Shown here: piece after piece, positions 1 through 8,205 of the stretch | Numbering within the stretch: the stretch's first letter is position 1 | Layout: each line of letters begins with the position of its first letter | Assembly (NCBI RefSeq): GCF_016461825.1 | Contig: NZ_JAEMNU010000123.1 | Location: 90,925 to 154,924 of the forward strand | DNA length: 64,000 bases | Direction of reading: 5' to 3' | Source of the DNA: Rugamonas violacea | Lineage (GTDB): Bacteria; Pseudomonadota; Gammaproteobacteria; Burkholderiales; Burkholderiaceae_D | Notes under the pieces: generated by a model | Seen by the model: the letters and a program-made list of their open reading frames with translations, nothing else | Told to the model about the DNA's origin: nothing | Database searches by the model: none | Program-made: the position numbers and the translations under genes

Positions 1-168
1 GGCGCACAGCCCCAGCGTGGCGGCGGCCATGTCCAAACGACGCAAGAGCGCCAAGTCCGCCAAGTCCGGCCCGCGACACCAGCGCACAAACGCCGAGCCG
101 ACCAGCCAGGCGAAGCCGAGATTGAGTAGCAACGCCGAGCCGAGCTGCAACAGCGCGACCGGGTCCAC
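1..168 (-). CDS. copD: CopD-family copper resistance membrane protein (N-terminal part only)
   Basis: The reading frame begins with GTG directly after the copC stop (TAG then GTG, no gap) and stays open to the window edge, giving 56 codons. The visible start (VDPVALLQLGSALLLN) is hydrophobic, as expected of the first membrane helix of CopD, the inner-membrane partner of CopC in copper uptake or handling. Position immediately after copC is the main support. The rest of the protein, including the metal-binding helices, lies outside the window, so membership is inferred from the N-terminus and from the usual copC-copD order. Confidence 0.7.
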   Translation of the reverse strand, partial: MDPVALLQLGSALLLNLGFAWLVGSAFVRWCRGPDLADLALLRRLDMAAATLGLCA

Positions 169-534
169 CTATTTCACCGTGAACGTGAACTCGCCCTTGC
201 GGCGATGGCCGTCGCGACCGGCCGCCGCCCAGCTCACCGTGTAGGCGCCGGGCGCCAGCAGCGGCAAGCCCAGGCGCAGGATGGCGGGATTGGCGCCATC
301 CACCTGCGCCTTGCCGACGGCGACTGGCTTGCCGCCGCCGTCGGCCAGCGTGATGCCGCTGAAGGCCGCCTCGACCTTCTCGTTGAAGGTCAGCGCGATC
401 TCTTTCGGCGCCGCCACGGTGGCGCCGGCCGGCGGTTCGGACACCTTCAAACTGGCGTGGGCCAGGGCCTGCGAGCTGAACAGCGCGCCCGCCGCCAGCG
501 TGGCGGCGACCACCATTGCATGTAGTGTTTTCAT
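169..534 (-). CDS. copC: CopC-family periplasmic copper-binding protein
   Basis: 121-residue protein with a clear Sec signal peptide ending in the SSQALA region, so the mature chain begins with His (HASLKVSEPPAGA). An N-terminal His is the expected Cu(II) ligand in CopC proteins. A second family motif, DGHRRKGEFTF, lies near the C-terminus. CopC is a small beta-sandwich that binds copper in the periplasm and works with CopD. I prefer the ATG at 532-534 over the GTG just before it because a GGAGA-like ribosome site sits about 7 bases upstream. It is the second-last visible gene of the minus-strand copper arm and directly precedes copD. Confidence 0.9.
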   Translation of the reverse strand: MKTLHAMVVAATLAAGALFSSQALAHASLKVSEPPAGATVAAPKEIALTFNEKVEAAFSGITLADGGGKPVAVGKAQVDGANPAILRLGLPLLAPGAYTVSWAAAGRDGHRRKGEFTFTVK

Positions 535-556
535 CACATCGTCTCCCGGGCGCCGA

Positions 557-877
557 CTAGCGGACCACTTCCAGCGCGCTGACCGCCAGCGCGCCGCCCA
601 CCCGCTCGGCCTTGAAGCGCACCTTGTCGCCGGCCTTGACCTTGTCCAGCATGGCCGGATCGCTGACGCGGAAATTCATCGTCATGCCCGGCATCTCCAA
701 GTTCTTCAGCTCGCCGTGCTTGATGGTCAGCTTGCCGGCCTCCTTGTCCACCTTCTTGATTTCGCCGTCGCTCAGCGCGTCCCGCGCCACGGCAGCCTGC
801 TGCGCCTGGGCCAGCGGCGCGGCAACGTAACCCATGCCGACCAGCGCGGCGAATATCAGTGCATGCGTATTTTTCAT
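557..877 (-). CDS. CusF-like periplasmic copper-binding protein
   Basis: About 106 residues: signal peptide (cleavage near AQAQQ), then one small OB-fold-sized domain. The metal motif reads EMPGMTMNF, matching the Met-x-Met pair of CusF (WPPMTM), with an upstream His (KHGEL). CusF hands Cu(I)/Ag(I) to the CusCBA pump. In the pattern seen here the CusF tryptophan that caps the metal is replaced by Met. Two adjacent ATG codons exist; the downstream one has the better spacing to AGGA. It lies 27 bases after the multicopper oxidase and 19 bases before copC, so all three are probably co-transcribed. Confidence 0.82.
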   Translation of the reverse strand: MKNTHALIFAALVGMGYVAAPLAQAQQAAVARDALSDGEIKKVDKEAGKLTIKHGELKNLEMPGMTMNFRVSDPAMLDKVKAGDKVRFKAERVGGALAVSALEVVR

Positions 878-907
878 CATTTTTCCTATCGACTTAAATT
901 TGGTTCA

Positions 908-2299
908 TCAATGGCCGCTATGGCCGGATGGCTTGCGCACCGTCACCTCAACCTCGGGCCGGTTCTTCACCGGCATCGACTGGCCGCCGGCGCTGGCGCT
1001 ACGCTTGGCTTCCGGCAAGGCGCCGGTCCACTCGTAGGCCTGCGTGCCGGCCGGATGCTGGTACCAGCCGGGATCGCTGTAGTCGCCCCGCTTCTGCTCC
1101 TTGCGCACCTTCAGCACGGTGAACATGCCACCCATCTCGACGCCGCCGAACGGTCCCTCGCCCGACATCATCGGCAGCGTGTTTTCCGGCAGCGGCATGT
1201 CCATGCCGCCCATGGAACCGCCCTTGTCGCCCATCACCATGTAGTCCGGCACGATCTTGTTGATCTTCTCGGCCACGCCGCGATGGTCGACCCCGATCAT
1301 GGTCGGCACGTTGTGGCCCATGGCGTTCATCGTGTGGTGCGACTTGTGGCAATGGAAGGCCCAGTCGCCCGGCGCGTCGGCGACGAACTCGATCGCCCGC
1401 ATCTGCCCCACCGCCACGTCGGTGGTCACCTCCGGCCAACGCGAGGCCGGCGGCGTCCAGCCGCCGTCGGTGCCGGTGACCATGAACTCGTGGCCGTGCA
1501 AGTGGATCGGGTGGTTGGTCATCGTCAGGTTGCCGACGCGGATGCGCACCTTGTCGCCCTGCCGCACCGGCAGCGAGTCGATGCCGGGGAAGACGCGGCT
1601 GTTGAAGGTCCACAGGTTGAAGTCGAGCATGGTGTTGGCCTTCGGCGTGTAGCTGCCCGGCTCGACGTCGTAGGCGTTGAGCAGGAACACGAAATCGCGG
1701 TCGACCGCGTGCAGCGCCGGGTCCTTCGGATGCGTGACCCAGAAACCCATCATGCCCATAGCCATCTGCAACATCTCGTCGGCGTGCGGGTGGTACATGA
1801 AGGTGCCGGGCCGCTGCGCGACGAATTCGTAGACGAAGGTCTTGCCCGGCGCGATGCCGGGCTGGGTCAGGCCGGTCACGCCATCCATGCCGTTGGGCAG
1901 GCGCTGGCCGTGCCAGTGCACGCTGGTGTGCTCGGGCAGCTTGTTGGTGACGAAGATACGCACCCGGTCGCCCTCCACCACCTCGATGGTCGGCCCCGGC
2001 GATTGGCCGTTGTAGCCCCACAGATTGGCCTTCATGCCGGGCGCCAGTTCGCGCACCACGGCCTCGGCCACCAGGTGGAATTCCTTGACGCCGTTGTTCA
2101 TGCGCCAGGGCAAGGACCAGCCGTTCAAGGTCACCACCGGGTTGAACGGGCGGCCGTTGGGCGGCAACGGTGGCACATGGGTGTTGGCGTTGTTCATCAT
2201 CGGCGCCTCGGGCAGGCCGGCCGCGCCGGCCTTGCTGATGGCGGCGGCGCCGACGGCGGCTACGCCGGCGCCCTTGAAGAAGTTTCTACGTGAAATCAT
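908..2299 (-). CDS. Tat-exported multicopper oxidase (CopA/CueO-like)
   Basis: 463 residues starting at MISRRNFFKG, a twin-arginine signal, so it is folded with copper before export. All four copper-ligand motifs are visible: HWHGQ, HPH, HPIHLHGH and the C-terminal HCHKSHH followed downstream by Met (type 1 site). The C-terminal tail is Met-rich (GGSMGGMDMP, MGGM). The likely role is oxidation of Cu(I) to Cu(II) in the periplasm, coupled to O2 reduction. The start ATG overlaps the stop of the preceding TolC gene as ATGA and has AAGGA 8 bases upstream, which argues for translational coupling. A longer in-frame upstream start would overlap TolC and lacks these signals. Confidence 0.92.
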   Translation of the reverse strand: MISRRNFFKGAGVAAVGAAAISKAGAAGLPEAPMMNNANTHVPPLPPNGRPFNPVVTLNGWSLPWRMNNGVKEFHLVAEAVVRELAPGMKANLWGYNGQSPGPTIEVVEGDRVRIFVTNKLPEHTSVHWHGQRLPNGMDGVTGLTQPGIAPGKTFVYEFVAQRPGTFMYHPHADEMLQMAMGMMGFWVTHPKDPALHAVDRDFVFLLNAYDVEPGSYTPKANTMLDFNLWTFNSRVFPGIDSLPVRQGDKVRIRVGNLTMTNHPIHLHGHEFMVTGTDGGWTPPASRWPEVTTDVAVGQMRAIEFVADAPGDWAFHCHKSHHTMNAMGHNVPTMIGVDHRGVAEKINKIVPDYMVMGDKGGSMGGMDMPLPENTLPMMSGEGPFGGVEMGGMFTVLKVRKEQKRGDYSDPGWYQHPAGTQAYEWTGALPEAKRSASAGGQSMPVKNRPEVEVTVRKPSGHSGH

Positions 2300-3696
2300 T
2301 GATTGGTCCTTGCTTCGTTGTTGCCGGCGCCGCTGCCGTTGACGGCGGATTGCAGGCGGGTCTCGGCGATCCAAAAATCGCGCTGGCTTTCGATCGCGCC
2401 GTTGACGCTGGCGAGCTGTTCGCGCGAGTCGGCCAGCAGCTCGAACACGCTGGCCAGCATGCCGTTGTAGCGCAGCAACACCTCGTCGGAGATCTTGCGG
2501 CGCAGCGGCACCACCTCGTCGCGGTAGTGGCGCGCGATGTCGTAGGCGCTGCGGTAGCCGGAGTAGGCTTCGCGCACCTCCGAGCGGGCGCGCAGCGCGA
2601 CGTCGGCGGTGCGGTGCAGCGACTGCATGTAGAGCGCCTCGGCGCGCGCCACGCGGGCGCCGCCCCAGTCGAACAGCGGCAGCTCCAGCGACACCTCGTA
2701 GCCGTTCTCGCGCGGCTTGCCGCTGCTGCTCTTGTTGACGTAGCCGGCGTCGAGCACGTTGATGAAGCGGGTGGTCCGGTTCAGGCCCAGCGCGCTGGCG
2801 GTGGCCTCGGTGTCGCGCCGGGCGGCCAGCACGTCGAGCCGCTGCTCCAGCGCCTGCGCCTCGGCCTGATTGATCTCGCGCGGCGCGGCCGGCAGGTCGG
2901 GCAGGCGCTCGGGCAGGCTGAAGCCTTGCTCGCGCAGGCCGAGCAGGCGCACCAGTTGCTCGCGGCAGGCCACCGCCTCGTGGCGGGCGCGCGCCAGCTG
3001 GGTGACGGCGTCGGCGTAGAAGGCGCGCTCGCGGGCCTGGTCCAGCTTGCTCCAGTTGCCGACCTTGCTCATCCGCTCGGCCAGCTCGGCCGAGGCTTCG
3101 GCCGCGCCGCGCACCTGCTCGGCGAAGCGCGCCGACTGGACGGCGGCCACGGCCATGAAGTAGGCGCGCCGCGTCTCGGCCGCCAATTGCACCGCCTGGG
3201 CGGCGGCGGCCAGCTTGGCCTGCTCGAAACGGCCCCGCTCGATGCGGCTGCGCATCGGCAGGGTCAGCAGGCCGGCCAGGTCGAACATCACGCCACGGTC
3301 GATCTCGCTTTCACCGCCGCCGTGGATGCGGCCGAAACTCAGGCTGGGATTGCGCATGCGGCCGGCCTGCACCATCTCGGCCTCGGACACGCCCAACGCG
3401 GCCAGCGACGATTTCAACGCCGGACTGTTCAGCAGGGCGACGCGCACCGCCGCGTCGGCGCTCAGCGGCTGGGCCAGCAGCGCCCGCACTTGGGCGTCGG
3501 CCTCGGCCGTCTTGCCGTCGGCGGCGTCCTTGCGCAAACTGGCCGGCTGGCCGATCCGCTCGCTGGTCAGGCGCGAGACCTCGTCCAGCCCGCCGTCCGG
3601 CGACAGGCTGGCGCAACCGGCCAGCAAGGCGACGGACAAGCCCGCCGCCGCCCGTCCCAGCATCGATACGCCGGGTCGTAAAGGGAAACGCGTCAT
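2296..3696 (-). CDS. TolC-family outer-membrane efflux lipoprotein
   Basis: 466 residues with a lipoprotein signal (lipobox LLAGC near residue 28), then two long alpha-helical halves typical of TolC/CusC channel proteins. It would form the outer-membrane exit duct of a tripartite pump, yet no RND or adaptor gene accompanies it in this arm; the pump genes are in the divergent arm, which has its own TolC gene. It may therefore serve copper export alone or be redundant. An AAAGG site precedes the ATG. It follows the His/Met-rich gene by 1 base and is coupled to the multicopper oxidase by an ATGA overlap. Confidence 0.85.
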   Translation of the reverse strand: MTRFPLRPGVSMLGRAAAGLSVALLAGCASLSPDGGLDEVSRLTSERIGQPASLRKDAADGKTAEADAQVRALLAQPLSADAAVRVALLNSPALKSSLAALGVSEAEMVQAGRMRNPSLSFGRIHGGGESEIDRGVMFDLAGLLTLPMRSRIERGRFEQAKLAAAAQAVQLAAETRRAYFMAVAAVQSARFAEQVRGAAEASAELAERMSKVGNWSKLDQARERAFYADAVTQLARARHEAVACREQLVRLLGLREQGFSLPERLPDLPAAPREINQAEAQALEQRLDVLAARRDTEATASALGLNRTTRFINVLDAGYVNKSSSGKPRENGYEVSLELPLFDWGGARVARAEALYMQSLHRTADVALRARSEVREAYSGYRSAYDIARHYRDEVVPLRRKISDEVLLRYNGMLASVFELLADSREQLASVNGAIESQRDFWIAETRLQSAVNGSGAGNNEARTNQ

Positions 3697-3697
3697 C

Positions 3698-4123
3698 TTA
3701 TTGACCTTTCATGTGCATGTGGTGGCCTTGATGCGGGTCGGCCGCAGCCGGCGGCGGCGCCGCCGAGTGACCCTGCTGAGTTTGCTGAGTTTGCTGAGTT
3801 TGCTGAGTTTGCTGAGCCGGCTGAGCTTGCTGGGGCGTCGCCCTGTCAGCGGCCGGGGCCTTGTCCGCTTGCATCGACATCATGCCGTGGCCGGCGTGGC
3901 CACCAGCGCCAGCCAGCTCGCGATTGGCCTGTAGCCAGAGTTTGTCGGGCGTGACGTCGGACTGGGGCGCCGGCAGATAGCCGGCGAAGGCGGATTGGTA
4001 CAACATCGCAGCCGGCGCGCCGGCGGACGGCGCGGTCGCGGTCGCGTCGAGCCGGGCCGATTGCGCGGCGGCAAGCAACGGCACTGCGGCTACCGCAAGC
4101 AGTAGTGAGCGTAAACGTTTCAT
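3698..4123 (-). CDS. Small exported His/Met/Gln-rich protein of the copper cluster
   Basis: 141 residues from MKRLRSLLLAV, a signal peptide, with AAGGAAAA just upstream of the ATG. The mature protein has two potential copper-binding clusters, HAGHGMMSM in the middle and HQGHHMHM at the C-terminus, separated by a repeated Gln-Gln-Thr stretch. I do not recognise a named family. Similar low-complexity His/Met proteins sit ahead of TolC/CopA-type genes in other copper loci, so periplasmic copper sequestration or delivery is the likely role by context. It is the first gene of the tightly spaced run ending in copD. Confidence 0.72.
   Translation of the reverse strand: MKRLRSLLLAVAAVPLLAAAQSARLDATATAPSAGAPAAMLYQSAFAGYLPAPQSDVTPDKLWLQANRELAGAGGHAGHGMMSMQADKAPAADRATPQQAQPAQQTQQTQQTQQTQQGHSAAPPPAAADPHQGHHMHMKGQ
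3772..3816. repeat. In-frame 9-bp tandem repeat (TTTGCTGAG)
   Basis: Four perfect copies of TTTGCTGAG at 3781-3816, preceded by a degenerate copy. Read on the minus strand they encode the Gln-Gln-Thr stretch of the His/Met-rich protein. Nine bases is a multiple of three, so copy-number change would alter linker length without breaking the frame. Confidence 0.9.
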
Positions 4124-4202
4124 GATTTTCCTTGGAAATGACACTGGCACCCGAATCAATAATTCAGGCGGCGCGAAGCGAAGTTCGCGACGACAGCAAT
4201 CC

Positions 4203-4613
4203 TCAGGAAATCAAACGTGGGGGTCGCTCAAGCGTGGCGGGAATGAAGGCGGTCATCGCCGGCTCGGCGACCAGCACCGCGCAGCGCGCCAAGGGAAGGG
4301 AGAGAAAAACCACGACGGCCTGCGGCGGCGCGCAGGCGCCCACGCAGCAACTGGCGCAGCTGCTGCACTTGCCGTGCGTGGCCTTGCCATGCTCCGGCGT
4401 CGATGTGCCGCAGTGCTCGGCATGCATGGCGAAGAGCTCGTCGGCCATACTGGCTTCGACCACCGGCATCGCGGCCTCGACCATTGTCGTCGTGGCGCGC
4501 GCGGCGCCAGCGCTGCTAGCCATGCCACCGCCGGACATGAATGCGGCGGCCGTGCCCTGCAACGGCAGCGCGGCGATCAACATCCACAGCAGGTAACGGA
4601 CAAAAGTTTGCAT
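4203..4613 (-). CDS. Cys-rich small membrane/exported protein of the copper cluster
   Basis: 136 residues from MQTFVRYLLWMLIAAL, an N-terminal hydrophobic segment. A cluster of Cys and His follows (HCGTSTPEHGKATHGKC and CSSCASCC), then a second hydrophobic stretch and a C-terminus ending ERPPRLIS. The layout (hydrophobic helix, Cys/His loop, hydrophobic helix, basic-proline tail) resembles the uncharacterised small proteins that accompany copper genes in Burkholderiales. The metal-ligand density suggests copper binding, but no catalytic domain is visible. It is the promoter-proximal gene of the minus-strand arm, about 80 bases ahead of the His/Met-rich gene. Confidence 0.6.
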   Translation of the reverse strand: MQTFVRYLLWMLIAALPLQGTAAAFMSGGGMASSAGAARATTTMVEAAMPVVEASMADELFAMHAEHCGTSTPEHGKATHGKCSSCASCCVGACAPPQAVVVFLSLPLARCAVLVAEPAMTAFIPATLERPPRLIS

Positions 4614-4806
4614 AAGTGGCAAATAGTAGCGCAAAGGCGCGGCGCATGACAAGATGATCGACTATAGACCTTCCCACGGGAGGAAGGTCAAGCCCAATGT
4701 CGGCAAACCTGAACAAACGCCTATGTCCTCGCGCCAAACATAAGCTGCATCAAGAAAATTCATTCTGTCCTTTGCAGCGAGAACCATTCTCAGGCAAAGT
4801 TCCCGG

Positions 4807-5096
4807 CTTAAAAGCACCTCTAAAAACCGTCATTCCGCATCGGCGGACCGCCGCGCAGGCGGGAATCTATACCCCGCATGTCCATTGGCTCAGCATGGGT
4901 TCCCGCCTACGCGGCGGTCCGCCGATGCGGAACGACAATTTGGTGGTTTTTCGAAGTGCCCTTAAAGCACCTCTAAAAACCCGTCGTTCTCGCGTAAGCG
5001 GGAACCTATACGTCGCATCTTGTCTAGCGCAGCATGGGTTCCCGCCTGCGCGGCGGTCCGCCGATGCGGAATGACGGTTTTTCGAAGTGCCCTTAA
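4807..5096. repeat. Two tandem copies of a MITE-like inverted-repeat element
   Basis: Unit 1 spans about 4807-4964 and unit 2 about 4962-5096. Each starts like AAGCACCTCTAAAAACC and ends with GGTTTTTCGAAGTGCCCTTA, which are inverted versions of one another. Inside are the inverted blocks CATCGGCGGACCGCCGCG and CGCGGCGGTCCGCCGATG around a short centre containing AGCATGGGTTCCCGC. No transposase is present. The pair fills most of the region between the divergent copper arms. A third, more diverged copy is at 26664-26784. Confidence 0.85.
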
Positions 5097-5154
5097 GCCA
5101 CTGCTAAGCCAAAGCAGGTGGCCAGCACCCTGGACTCTTGACTACAATACGATC

Positions 5155-5535
5155 ATGCGCCGCGCCTTCCCATCCCTGTTTCGCCTGCTTGCCCTGTTCC
5201 TGGCCCTGACGGTCCTGAACGCCGGGATGGCGATGGCCGCCTATGTCTGCCCACAGCTCAGCGCCGGCCAGCCCCAGGTGCGCCTAATGGACAGCATGCC
5301 CTGCGCCGGCATGGACTTGGAGAAGCCCGTGCAGTGCGCCGAATTCAAGGCCGGCGCCAAGGCCACGCCCGACCATCTGGCCGCCGCGCCGACGCTGGCG
5401 CCGGTCTCCTTCGCCTTCATCATTCCCGCCTTTCAGCCGCTGGTGCCTGCGGTGATCGACGCGCCATGGGCCGAAGCCGCGCCGGCCGACGGCAGCGACC
5501 CGCCCTATCTACAAACCCTGCGCCTGAGAATCTGA
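5155..5535 (+). CDS. Small exported hypothetical protein of the copper cluster
   Basis: 126 residues starting MRRAFPSLFRLLALFL, a signal peptide ending near AMAA. The mature part has three scattered Cys residues (YVCPQ, MPCAGMD, VQCAEF) and several Met. No family is recognised. It is the first gene of the plus-strand arm, 70 bases ahead of the TolC-BA pump genes, and its size and Cys/Met content parallel the small exported proteins at the head of the opposite arm, so a copper-linked role is inferred from position. Longer upstream starts would run into the repeat element and are unlikely. Confidence 0.6.
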   Translation: MRRAFPSLFRLLALFLALTVLNAGMAMAAYVCPQLSAGQPQVRLMDSMPCAGMDLEKPVQCAEFKAGAKATPDHLAAAPTLAPVSFAFIIPAFQPLVPAVIDAPWAEAAPADGSDPPYLQTLRLRI

Positions 5536-5605
5536 CCCTCCCCCGATTGCCCGTGCCGCCCGGCTGTAGCCGCTGGCGGTGTCCGTCCATCAGCAAGGGA
5601 AAATC

Positions 5606-6922
5606 ATGTTTTCAATATCACCATCGCAGCCGGCCGCGACACCTCGTCGCGAGCGCGGCCTGCGCCTGGCGCTCGCCGCCGCCCTGTCGCTCGCCGCCAC
5701 ATTCGCCGGCGCGCAAACCGTCCCACTCACGCTGGAGCAAGCCTTGCAGCTGGCCACGCAAGCCTCGTCCAGCAACCGGGCGGCGCAAGCCGCCATCGAG
5801 GCTAGCGGCATGGCCGCCGCCCGGGCGAATCAACTACCCGACCCGATGCTCAAGCTGGGCATCGACAACCTGCCGCTCAGCGGCCAGGACAAATTCAGCG
5901 CCACCGCCGACTCCATGACCATGCGCCGCTTGGGCATCGAGCAGCAATGGGTCTCGGCGGACAAGCGGCAGGCCAGGCAGGAGCGCGCCAAACGCGCCGT
6001 CGCCATGGAGGAAGGCGCCTACCTGGAGAACGTCGGCAAGGTGCGCGAGGAGGCCGGCAAAGCGTGGCTGACGCTGCTGTACGCGCAGCGCGCCAGCCGG
6101 CTCTACGGCCAGTTGGAGCAAGCCATGGCCGACGACGTGGCCGCCGCGCAGGCGGCCCATCGCGGCGCCAAGGCCACGGCGGCGGAGGTGCTGCAAGCGC
6201 AAATGGAGCTGGCGCAGGGCCGGGACGACAGCCGCCGCGCCGCGCAGGAAGTGGCCAGCGCGCGCATCGCCCTGGCGCGCTGGGTGCGCACGCCGTTTGA
6301 CGCGGTCGCCGACGCGCCGCCGGCGATGAGCGCGCATCTGCCGACAATTCCAACGGCCGATCTGGAGCATTACCACGCCGGCGTGCTCAACGCCCGCCGC
6401 GCCATCGACTTGGCCGACGCCGACACCGCCGTGGCGCTGCGCGAACGCCATCCCGATTGGAGCTTTGAGGCCGTGTTCAACCAGCGCGGCAGCCAGTACG
6501 GCAACATGCTGTCCTTCGGTGTCAGCATCCCGCTGACAGTCAACCGTGGCCAGCGCCAGGACCGCGATGTCGCCGAGAAGTCGGCGCTCGGCACCAAGGC
6601 CCGCCTGCAATACGAGGACACGCTGCTGGAGATGCGCAGCCAGATCGAGCAAATGTCGCTGGAGCTGGACAGCCTGCGCGAGCGCACCGCGCAGTTGAAC
6701 GCCACGCTGCTGCCGGCCGCGCAGCAGCAAGTGGAGCTGAGCGTGGCCGCCTACCGTGGCGGTGCCGGCACGCTGTCGGCCGTCTTCAAGGCGCGCCGCA
6801 CGCTGCTGGAAAAGCAGCTTCAAATCAACGAACTGGACAAACAGTGCGCCCTCACCTGGGCCAGGCTGGAGCTCCACGTGATCCCACACGACATGGCGAA
6901 CCAGCCGAGGACCGCACAATGA
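5606..6922 (+). CDS. TolC/CusC-family outer-membrane channel protein
   Basis: 438 residues from MFSISPSQ with AAGGGAAAA upstream. It has a signal peptide (cleavage near FAGAQT) and no lipobox, unlike the TolC homologue of the other arm. The Ala/Gln/Glu-rich helical pattern with two repeated halves (TLEQALQLA at the start, QVELSVAAYRGG near the end) is typical of the family. It forms the outer-membrane duct for the CusBA-type pump encoded next; the last codons overlap the adaptor gene as ATGA, so the three pump subunits are translationally linked. Confidence 0.9.
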   Translation: MFSISPSQPAATPRRERGLRLALAAALSLAATFAGAQTVPLTLEQALQLATQASSSNRAAQAAIEASGMAAARANQLPDPMLKLGIDNLPLSGQDKFSATADSMTMRRLGIEQQWVSADKRQARQERAKRAVAMEEGAYLENVGKVREEAGKAWLTLLYAQRASRLYGQLEQAMADDVAAAQAAHRGAKATAAEVLQAQMELAQGRDDSRRAAQEVASARIALARWVRTPFDAVADAPPAMSAHLPTIPTADLEHYHAGVLNARRAIDLADADTAVALRERHPDWSFEAVFNQRGSQYGNMLSFGVSIPLTVNRGQRQDRDVAEKSALGTKARLQYEDTLLEMRSQIEQMSLELDSLRERTAQLNATLLPAAQQQVELSVAAYRGGAGTLSAVFKARRTLLEKQLQINELDKQCALTWARLELHVIPHDMANQPRTAQ

Positions 6923-8205
6923 AACACGCCCCAACTCCAAAACACATCGTCCTGGCCCTGCTCGCGGCGGGACTGGTCTACGGCGGCTACTGGGCCGGCG
7001 CGCGCCAGCACGCCGATATGCCAAACACCTCGCCAGGCACCGCGCCAGCCGGCGCCGATACGCAAGCGTCGCCAGCCCGCAAGGTGCTGTACTGGCACGA
7101 CCCGATGGTGCCCGGTCAAAAATTCGACAAGCCCGGCCAGAGCCCCTTCATGGACATGGAGCTGGTGCCCGTCTACGCCGACGACGCCGGCACCGGCAGC
7201 GGCGTCCAGGTCAGCCCGGCGCTGCGGCAGAACCTGGGCATCCGCATGGCCACGGTGCGCCGCGCCGACGTCCGCGACACGCTGGAGTTGGTCGGCACGA
7301 CGCAGTTCGACGAGAGCCGGGCCGAGGTGGTGCAAAGCCGCGTCACCGGCTACGTCGAGCGCCTGCACGCGCGCGCGCCGCTGCAACGGGTCAAGCGCGG
7401 CCAGCCCATCGCCACGTTGTTCGTGCCGGACTGGATCGCGCCGCAGGAAGAGTATCTGGCCCTCAAACGCGCTGGCGACACGGCGCTCATGGCGGCGGCG
7501 CGGCAGCGCATGCGCGTCCTCTCCATCCCGGACGCGCTGCTGAGCGAGGCCGAGCGCAGCGGCAAGGCGCAGACCCGGTTGACGCTGAGCGCACCGGCCG
7601 ACGGCGTCATCACGGAACTGGGCGTGCGCGACGGCGCCATGGTCAGCCCCGGCGCCACCATCGCCAAGATCTCCGGCCTCAACACGGTCTGGCTGCTGGC
7701 CGAGGTGCCGGAGGCGCTACTCGGCGCCGCGCGCGTCGGCATGACCGTCACGGCCAGCGTCGCCGGTGCGCCGCAGCGCAGCTACACGGGCCATGTGCGC
7801 GAGATGCTGCCCGGCGTCGGCACGGCCACGCGCACCGCCCAGGCGCGGCTGGAACTCGACAACCGCGACGGCTCGCTCACGCCCGGCATGCTGATGCAGG
7901 TGCGGCTGGAGGGCCGGCAGACGGTGTCGCGCCTGCTGGTGCCGGCCGAGGCGGTGCTCAGCTCGGGCAAACGTTCGGTGGTGCTGGTGGCCGGCGAGGG
8001 CAACGGCATCCGCCCCGTCACGGTCGGCCTGGGCCGCGAGCGTGGCGACGACATCGAGATTGTCAGCGGGCTTGAGGAGGGGCAGAAGGTGGTCGCCTCC
8101 GGTCAGTTCCTGATCGATTCGGAAGCGAATCTGAAGAGCATCCTGCCCAAGTTCGACGTCCCCGCGGAGCATGCGGAGCATGCCGCGCACGGAGCCAAGC
8201 GATGA
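6919..8205 (+). CDS. cusB: Cu/Ag RND efflux periplasmic adaptor (CusB-type)
   Basis: 428 residues beginning [18 protein letters not shown], an N-terminal membrane anchor or signal. Residues about 55-85 contain a heavy-metal-binding segment ([22 protein letters not shown]), which is typical of Cu/Ag adaptors. Barrel-sandwich, lipoyl-like and beta-barrel segments follow ([18 protein letters not shown]). It bridges the inner-membrane pump and the outer-membrane channel and is expected to pass metal to the pump. Both ends overlap their neighbours as ATGA. Confidence 0.92.
   Translation: MKHAPTPKHIVLALLAAGLVYGGYWAGARQHADMPNTSPGTAPAGADTQASPARKVLYWHDPMVPGQKFDKPGQSPFMDMELVPVYADDAGTGSGVQVSPALRQNLGIRMATVRRADVRDTLELVGTTQFDESRAEVVQSRVTGYVERLHARAPLQRVKRGQPIATLFVPDWIAPQEEYLALKRAGDTALMAAARQRMRVLSIPDALLSEAERSGKAQTRLTLSAPADGVITELGVRDGAMVSPGATIAKISGLNTVWLLAEVPEALLGAARVGMTVTASVAGAPQRSYTGHVREMLPGVGTATRTAQARLELDNRDGSLTPGMLMQVRLEGRQTVSRLLVPAEAVLSSGKRSVVLVAGEGNGIRPVTVGLGRERGDDIEIVSGLEEGQKVVASGQFLIDSEANLKSILPKFDVPAEHAEHAAHGAKR

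Noticed and set aside
281-2293. A 670-codon plus-strand open frame across copC, the CusF-like gene and the multicopper oxidase
   Set aside because: It spans several well-supported opposite-strand genes and their gaps, which a real gene would not do here.
3772-3816. CRISPR-like array
   Set aside because: The repeats are 9 bp, contiguous, without spacers and in frame within a coding region.
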